Assembly (NCBI GenBank): GCA_048262655.1 | Contig: JBLXEY010000001.1 | Span: 620,001 to 684,000 of the forward strand | Origin: JABMNT01 sp048262655 | GTDB lineage: Bacteria; Pseudomonadota; Alphaproteobacteria; Rhodospirillales; Casp-alpha2 | Reading direction: 5' to 3' | DNA length: 64,000 nucleotides | In this document: one piece after another, positions 59,088-64,000 of the stretch | Layout: every line of letters starts with the position of its first letter | How positions within the stretch are numbered: the first letter of the stretch is position 1 | The notes under the pieces: generated by a model | Database searches by the model: none | The model's input: only the letters and a program-made list of their open reading frames with translations | What the model was told of the DNA's origin: nothing | Translations under genes and position numbers: made by a program

Positions 59088-60464
59088 TCAATGCGCGCCC
59101 AAAACCTCTTCGACAGATTCTGCCAATGCAGCAACGACGATATCTGCTTCCGTTTTGGTCAGACACAGCGGCGGCGCGATCCCAATGATATCCCCTTGCG
59201 GCATGGCCCTTGCAATCACATTCCGACTTAAGAGTGCTGAATTAACCTTGGCTCCTATCGTCAGGGCCGGATCAAAGAACTGATGCGTGTCGCGATCCTC
59301 GACAAACTCGACCGCCAGCAGCAATCCTTCCCCGCGTATGTCACCGACCTTTGAATGTGCTCCGAGCGCGTCTTGCAACCCTTTCTTGCAGTAACTGCCA
59401 ACGGCTCCAGCGTTCGCTACTAAATCCATTTCATCAACAAGTTTCAAATTGGCAACCCCCGCCGCCGCGCAAATGGGATGCGCGGAATAGGTCCAGCCAT
59501 GTCCGATGGCTCCATACTCGTCGGTACCCTGCTCCAACACCTTCCAGACTTTTTCTGAAATAATGGAAGCCGACAATGGCGCATAAGCTGACGTCAGACC
59601 TTTGGCAGATGTTATGATATCAGCTTTGATGTTGTAGTGCTCTGACCCGAACATGCTTCCCAAACGGCCGAAGCCAGTGACCACTTCATCGGCAATTAAA
59701 AGAATGTCGTATTTGTCCAAAACCGCCTGTATGGCATCCCAATATCCTGTGGGCGGCGGTACCAAACCACCGGTTCCCAAGGCCGGTTCACCAATGAAAG
59801 CTGCGATGGTATCAGGACCTTCTTGCTGTATCAATGTCTCCAGCTTTTCTGCACATTGCGCTGAAAACGCTTCTTCGCTCATGCTACGATCTTCGCGGCG
59901 GAAGTAATAGGGTGCCTCTGTGTGAACGACTTGCGACAATGGCAAATCGAACTTTTTGTGAAAGAGTTCCAGCCCTGTCAATGACCCCGTCATCAGGCCC
60001 GACCCATGATAACCACGCCATCTTGAGATAATTTTCTTTTTCTCAGGGCGCCCCAAAACATTATTGTAGTACCAAACAAGTTTGATATTCGTCTCGTTGG
60101 CGTCGGAACCCGAAAGCCCATAATATACCTTGCTCATGTGTGCCGGCGCCCGGTCCAGAATCATTTTTGATAAGGTAATCGAGGCCTCCGTTCCATGTCC
60201 GACATAGGCATGATAATAGGCCAGTTCGTTTGCTTGCTTGGCTATGGCATCGGTAACTTCGGTCCGGCCATATCCAACATTAACACAATAAAGACCCGCG
60301 AACGCATCCAGGAGTTTGTTGTCATCACGATCGCTGATGAAAACACCATCGCCGCCGGTAACGATCCGATTTGGTAAATCACCTCTGGCGAATTGTGCCA
60401 AATGCGTAGATGGATGGAAAAAACTTTCTCGATCCCATTGATCAAGCAGATCGTTTTTAAGCAT
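59088..60464 (-). CDS. Class III pyridoxal-phosphate aminotransferase
   Basis: PLP enzyme of 458 residues, as in omega-amino acid:pyruvate transaminases. DAFAGLYCVNVGYGR, YHAYVGHGTEASITLSKM, YYGLSGSDANETNIKL, LIADEVVTGFGRLG (aspartate to the ring nitrogen) and SAKGLTSAYAPL (the PLP lysine near 285) are present. AGGAG precedes the ATG. It is last in the minus-strand operon with the EutA-like isomerase, M24, M20 and DpaL-like genes and would move an amino group from a terminal amine to pyruvate or 2-oxoglutarate. Confidence 0.92.
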   Translation of the reverse strand: MLKNDLLDQWDRESFFHPSTHLAQFARGDLPNRIVTGGDGVFISDRDDNKLLDAFAGLYCVNVGYGRTEVTDAIAKQANELAYYHAYVGHGTEASITLSKMILDRAPAHMSKVYYGLSGSDANETNIKLVWYYNNVLGRPEKKKIISRWRGYHGSGLMTGSLTGLELFHKKFDLPLSQVVHTEAPYYFRREDRSMSEEAFSAQCAEKLETLIQQEGPDTIAAFIGEPALGTGGLVPPPTGYWDAIQAVLDKYDILLIADEVVTGFGRLGSMFGSEHYNIKADIITSAKGLTSAYAPLSASIISEKVWKVLEQGTDEYGAIGHGWTYSAHPICAAAGVANLKLVDEMDLVANAGAVGSYCKKGLQDALGAHSKVGDIRGEGLLLAVEFVEDRDTHQFFDPALTIGAKVNSALLSRNVIARAMPQGDIIGIAPPLCLTKTEADIVVAALAESVEEVLGAH

Positions 60465-60480
60465 GTGTACTCCTGGGCCT

Positions 60481-61230
60481 CTAGGCCACTTTCAATTTAA
60501 AAATTTGGCCATAACCGTCGACCGGACTCGTGTTATTCATCAACTGCAAACTGTGCCAAACCAACGCTTGGTTACTGGTGACAACTGGCTTTCCAAGCTT
60601 TTGTTCAATTTCTTCAACAACGGAGGCCGAGCGAATTGCCGTACAGGAAATAAACAGCGCATCGGCCTCTGGTTCACAGATCTGCTCCGCAGCCTCAACA
60701 ATGGCCGCGCCCGGCAATCCAGTCATTTCGATATCATCTTCCAGACCAAATCCATCGATATTCAGAATTGTGAAACCCTCCGCATCAAAGCAGCTGCGAA
60801 CCGCTATGTTTACATCGGTCGTGTAGGGGGTGAGCATTGATATTTGCTTTGCTTTTAATGCTCTTAAGGCCTCACTCGCCGCCAGAATTGGGTTCGTACA
60901 GAACACGCCCGGTTGCGCAATGTGAATAAGCCTTTGCAGTTCTTCGGCGCCAACAGCCGCCGTCCCTGACGTACAGCCGAAGATCATCACGTCAACACCC
61001 AAGCCGGGGAGAATACCCCTTGCAGCACGGGGGACATCGCTCGCCATTGCCTGCAAATTTTCTATCGTCAAAGGGTTCGCATTCAGAACACGATTGGTAA
61101 ACAGCTCAACTCCGTCCGGCAGGATACGGCGTAAATCGGTCTCGCTATTATAATCCGTCGCCAACGCAATCAGCCCGATGCGCCCACCCGGCGCGATATC
61201 TTCCATTGCATAAGAAATATCCATCGCCAT
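60481..61230 (-). CDS. Maleate isomerase/arylmalonate decarboxylase-type protein (EutA-like)
   Basis: Asp/Glu racemase superfamily protein of 249 residues. The two active-site cysteines are in IFGCTSGTA near 86 and FISCTAIRSA near 197. This pattern is shared by maleate isomerase, arylmalonate decarboxylase and the ectoine-utilisation protein EutA. The ATG overlaps the M24 gene's TAA (TAATG), so translation is coupled. It lies before the aminotransferase gene. An EutA-like role in an amino-acid-derived pathway fits the neighbours; the substrate is unknown. Confidence 0.85.
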   Translation of the reverse strand: MAMDISYAMEDIAPGGRIGLIALATDYNSETDLRRILPDGVELFTNRVLNANPLTIENLQAMASDVPRAARGILPGLGVDVMIFGCTSGTAAVGAEELQRLIHIAQPGVFCTNPILAASEALRALKAKQISMLTPYTTDVNIAVRSCFDAEGFTILNIDGFGLEDDIEMTGLPGAAIVEAAEQICEPEADALFISCTAIRSASVVEEIEQKLGKPVVTSNQALVWHSLQLMNNTSPVDGYGQIFKLKVA

Positions 61231-62399
61231 TATCCGATCACAGGAAGTTCAACCGGGGCGCGACGGCTGAGCCAGCGTGCCCCCTCTTCTGTTATGACTA
61301 TATTCTCTTCATGAACCATCTGCTTACCGGGAGCAAACTCCATGCCTGGTTCCAATGTCAGGACTACACCCGGTTCAAGGACCGTCATATCGTCTGCTGT
61401 GTTGGAAGGCCACTCGGTTAATTCGATCCCGAGACCATGCCCCAAGCGTCCGACACTGTTGCCCAAAGCACCGCCCGCCTCCATTACAGACCACATAGCA
61501 GACCAGACATCGCTCGTGGTCGCCCCAGGTTTCGCGGCTTCAAACCCTGCATCTGTTGACTTGTAAACAACATCATAAGCGCGCTTTAGCGCATCATCCG
61601 CAGAGGCAAAGGCGAAGTTCCGATCAAAATCACAGAAATAACCGTCGAAAGTCGACCCCGTATCAATAATCAGCACATCGCCCTTTGCCAGAACACGATC
61701 CGTTGGCCCCATAATGATGCTGTCGTAACCGCCAAGCCCTGACCCAGCGATCAGATAAGGCGTTCGGTCAGCGCCACGTTGCAAAAGGTCTATGCGCATC
61801 CGATGGCAATTTTGCCTTTCGCTTTCGCCAATTTTTAAGGACTGCGGCAACGCTTCAAAGGCATCAGATGTCACGTCACATATATAGCTGATTTTTTCGA
61901 TCTCGGCTGCAGACTTCACATAGCGAATTTGATGTAACAGGAGCGACACATCGACGATTTCGGCCGCGGGGATTTCCGACAGGAAACGTTGGTAATCGCC
62001 AAGAGGCATCCTCAAGGAACTCTCATGTCCAAGAGGGATACCCAATCTTCCAAATCGACGTGGCAGGCGCGCAAACACACTTGCAAGCAATGAGACGCCA
62101 TCATCCATAGGACGAGGTGCCGGCCATGTATGGATGTCCTCAACCCAGGTTGCCGCCATTCCTGCCGCACCAATTTCAGGAATAATCGCAATGGGTTTGC
62201 CATTTAGCGGCAGCAAAACAAACCAGGGGCGGGTTGGGCTTTCCCAAAACTGCGTAAAAAACCCCGTGTAATAGCGCACATCCGGTTCCGTTGTTAGCAG
62301 AATAGCATCAAGTTGCTTATCGCGCATGCGAGCCTGCATTTTTTGCATGCGGCTTTCATACTCGTCCAGAGTAAACCCTCGTTTCGGTTCAACACGCAT
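61230..62399 (-). CDS. M24 family Xaa-Pro peptidase/creatinase-like hydrolase
   Basis: Pita-bread-fold hydrolase of 389 residues. After an amino creatinase-like domain, the metal site is recognisable: IIDTGSTFDGYFCDFDR (two aspartates), GHGLGIELTEWP (histidine), LEPGMEF (glutamate) and VHEENIVITEEG (glutamate). This is the dinuclear set. Relatives include Xaa-Pro dipeptidase, creatinase and the ectoine hydrolase DoeA/EutD. It is 6 bases after the M20 gene. Given the locus, cleavage of an amide or amidine in a small molecule is more likely than peptide turnover, but not proven. Confidence 0.88.
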   Translation of the reverse strand: MRVEPKRGFTLDEYESRMQKMQARMRDKQLDAILLTTEPDVRYYTGFFTQFWESPTRPWFVLLPLNGKPIAIIPEIGAAGMAATWVEDIHTWPAPRPMDDGVSLLASVFARLPRRFGRLGIPLGHESSLRMPLGDYQRFLSEIPAAEIVDVSLLLHQIRYVKSAAEIEKISYICDVTSDAFEALPQSLKIGESERQNCHRMRIDLLQRGADRTPYLIAGSGLGGYDSIIMGPTDRVLAKGDVLIIDTGSTFDGYFCDFDRNFAFASADDALKRAYDVVYKSTDAGFEAAKPGATTSDVWSAMWSVMEAGGALGNSVGRLGHGLGIELTEWPSNTADDMTVLEPGVVLTLEPGMEFAPGKQMVHEENIVITEEGARWLSRRAPVELPVIG

Positions 62400-62405
62400 T
62401 GTGAC

Positions 62406-63587
62406 TTAGCCTTCAGGTGCTGCGAGTTGGGACTCGACAAGTTGAACCCAAAACTCGGCCCCTGTCGCCAGGATTTCGTCATTAAAGTCATAGTTGGGAT
62501 TGTGCAGTCCACAGCCGCCCGGTCCAATACCACCGTTACCCAACAACACATAACATCCCGGCTTATGTTGGAGCATGAAACCAAAGTCTTCGGATGCCAT
62601 GAGCGGCGGACAGTCATCATCGACAGCTGCGTTGCCGAACGCTTGGCGCGCAACAGCTGCTGCGATCGCTGCCTCTTTTTGCGAGTTAATAGTCGAAGCA
62701 AATTCGCGCGAATAAACAAAGCTGTGTTCGGCCCCGTGAGCCGCACAAATGCCAGAAACAATTCGTGCCATGGTCGTTTCGATCAAATCCTGAATAGCAG
62801 GCGTAAAAGACCGGGTATCACCGCGTAAGATAACTTTATCAGCGATCGCATTGCGCGTTGCATCGACCGCAAAGTCGGTTACGGATACAACACCATTATC
62901 GACCGGATTCACCGCGCGTGAGACAACCGTCTGCAAAGCCGTGACGATTTCCGCAGCAACAACAATCGGGTCTACCGTCAAATGAGGCAAAGCCGCATGG
63001 CCGCCTTTTCCCTGCACAACGATTTCAAAATTATCTTCGCAGGCCATAACCGGGCCAGACCGGATTGCAAAATGGCCGGTTTCAATAGAGGGCATGTTAT
63101 GAATTCCGTAAACCGCGTCCACAGGAAAACGATCAAATAGTCCATCTTCGATCATGGCAAGAGCGCCACGGCCATGTTCTTCAGCCGGTTGGAAGATGAA
63201 AACGACGGTACCGTCAAAATCAGAATGAATAGCGAGCCTTTTCGCAGCTCCCAATAGCATCGTCGTGTGACCATCATGCCCACAGGCATGCATTTTTCCG
63301 TCATGTTGTGATCGGTGCGAAAACGTGTTTTGTTCATGAATTGCAAGCGCATCCATATCTGCTCGCAAACCGATTTTTTTATTGCCGGAACCACGTTTCA
63401 GAATACCAACAACTCCTGTCTTTCCGACCCCTTCATGCACGTCGACACCAAAACTCCGCAAGAGTTCCGCGACCCGAGCCGACGTTCTGTTCTCGTCAAA
63501 GCCCAATTCCGGATGCTTGTGGAAATCATGGCGCCAGCCGATCATTTCCGTTGTCAGATCATTTGGATGATTTTGTAGTTCATTCAT
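62406..63587 (-). CDS. M20 family amidohydrolase (hippurate hydrolase/aminoacylase-like)
   Basis: Zinc/manganese amidohydrolase of 393 residues. WRHDFHKHPELGFDE opens the catalytic domain, LRADMDAL and HACGHDGHT carry metal ligands, PAEEHGRGA the catalytic glutamates, and GIHNMPSIETG and SEDFGFM the remaining ligand sites. The GHAALP dimer-interface sequence is also present. It deacylates N-acyl or N-carbamoyl amino acids in known systems. It follows the DpaL-like gene by 7 bases in the same operon. Confidence 0.92.
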   Translation of the reverse strand: MNELQNHPNDLTTEMIGWRHDFHKHPELGFDENRTSARVAELLRSFGVDVHEGVGKTGVVGILKRGSGNKKIGLRADMDALAIHEQNTFSHRSQHDGKMHACGHDGHTTMLLGAAKRLAIHSDFDGTVVFIFQPAEEHGRGALAMIEDGLFDRFPVDAVYGIHNMPSIETGHFAIRSGPVMACEDNFEIVVQGKGGHAALPHLTVDPIVVAAEIVTALQTVVSRAVNPVDNGVVSVTDFAVDATRNAIADKVILRGDTRSFTPAIQDLIETTMARIVSGICAAHGAEHSFVYSREFASTINSQKEAAIAAAVARQAFGNAAVDDDCPPLMASEDFGFMLQHKPGCYVLLGNGGIGPGGCGLHNPNYDFNDEILATGAEFWVQLVESQLAAPEG

Positions 63588-63594
63588 GGAACCC

Positions 63595-64000
63595 TCAGCC
63601 TTCCTCGCGCCCTTCAGTGATGACGACCAGGCAGCGGCTCTTTATTCCCGGGTTAATTTTTGAAACCCCGGCAAATGATGCGGCACCGCTGGGCGTTGTT
63701 GGCAGATCGTGATCCGCCAAGACCGCTGCCGCAGCGGATGCTTCTTCATCGGTAATGGTGACAAACACATCCGCGTCCTGTTCCAGTGCCTGATAGGCGA
63801 TCAAAGAAGCATCCTTGCAATCCAAGCGCCCCATATTCGAAAGAGGCCCGGGGACACTCATCATTTCTCCGGCCTTGATACTTTCCAGTAAACATGGCGC
63901 TGCTGTCGGTTCAACAACAATAATCTGTGGCTGCACATCCCAGTATAACCTTACGTGGGCGGCGACTGCAGCCGCCAATCCACCCACACCAGCCTGCACG
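63595..64000 (-). CDS. Diaminopropionate ammonia-lyase-like PLP enzyme, amino part outside window
   Basis: Carboxyl 135 residues of a fold-type II PLP enzyme; the reading frame continues past the right edge. QAGVGGLAAAVAAH, VVEPTAAPCLLESIKAGEMM and SNMGRLDCKDASLIAYQAL match the DpaL subgroup closely, beyond general threonine dehydratases. DpaL converts 2,3-diaminopropionate to pyruvate and two ammonia. The lysine that binds PLP is outside the window. The next gene in the operon is the M20 hydrolase. EutB-type (ectoine) dehydratases are an alternative. Confidence 0.82.
   Translation of the reverse strand, partial: VQAGVGGLAAAVAAHVRLYWDVQPQIIVVEPTAAPCLLESIKAGEMMSVPGPLSNMGRLDCKDASLIAYQALEQDADVFVTITDEEASAAAAVLADHDLPTTPSGAASFAGVSKINPGIKSRCLVVITEGREEG

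Noticed and set aside
60481..64000. Naming the right-end operon as the ectoine utilisation cluster (eutABCDE)
   Set aside because: EutA-like and M24 members are there, but the deacylase is M20 type, the lyase matches diaminopropionate ammonia-lyase better, and neither EutC nor an Ehu-type transporter is seen.
1..64000. tRNA, rRNA, transposon, integrase, phage or CRISPR features
   Set aside because: I found no tRNA-like arms with a TTCGA-type loop, no regularly spaced repeats, and no transposase or integrase motifs on reading through; a dedicated search could still find small items.

Overview
The window is about 50% G+C, with no rRNA, tRNA, insertion sequence, phage gene or CRISPR array that I can see. 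Gene content (CUT1, xylose-type, PotABCD-type and TRAP uptake systems, many FCD-GntR regulators, an HspQ gene, an FNR/FixK-type box, a MdeB-like E1 with an Lrp partner) suggests a heterotrophic, probably marine alphaproteobacterium of the Rhodospirillales/Kiloniellales type. The taxon is an inference from gene content only. Both ends cut through genes: a sugar permease at the left and a diaminopropionate ammonia-lyase-like gene at the right.

Layout. 0-7.3 kb: a minus-strand sugar operon (TIM-barrel epimerase, Gfo/Idh/MocA oxidoreductase, ABC ATPase, binding protein, permease) facing a LacI regulator. 7.3-8.7 kb: hspQ and three very small genes, one a zinc ribbon. 8.7-11.7 kb: a homodimeric-E1/transketolase-like enzyme facing an Lrp regulator. 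11.7-21 kb: a second sugar operon with a paralogous epimerase/Gfo pair, an atypical shikimate-dehydrogenase-like protein, an SMP-30 lactonase, two permeases and a Tat-exported binding protein; its SDR and ATPase lie on the other strand. 21-26.7 kb: a RoxA-type hydroxylase, a DUF2189 membrane protein, a GMC oxidoreductase/aldo-keto reductase pair and a GntR regulator. 26.7-30.5 kb: a two-domain universal stress protein behind an FNR-type box, and a partner-switching set (receiver-PP2C, STAS, HATPase). 30.7-38.2 kb: a uronate locus (bicupin, GntR, enolase-superfamily enzyme, uronate dehydrogenase) facing a TRAP transporter with its own GntR. 38.5-41 kb: a histidine kinase with an orphan periplasmic binding protein. 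41-48.9 kb: a xylose-type ABC system facing a ROK regulator, which is translationally coupled to a di-heme cytochrome and an FG-GAP/ASPIC protein. 49-64 kb: a nitrogen-compound locus with cytosine-deaminase-like and dihydropyrimidinase-like hydrolases, a hydantoin racemase, a spermidine/putrescine-type ABC transporter, an acetyltransferase, a class III aminotransferase, an EutA-like isomerase, M24 and M20 hydrolases, and the diaminopropionate ammonia-lyase-like gene.

How it works together. Most of the window pairs an uptake system with the oxidoreductases, isomerases, lactonases or hydrolases that would process its substrate, each under an adjacent LacI, GntR, Lrp or ROK regulator. A repeated design is visible: in all five transport operons a stem-loop lies directly after the binding-protein gene and before the next transporter gene. 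In the 17 kb operon it becomes three consecutive hairpins whose stems differ but whose loops share one sequence. That array, the ROK/cytochrome/FG-GAP operon and the 49-64 kb nitrogen locus are the most promising places for something undescribed. Substrates are inferred from families and have not been demonstrated.
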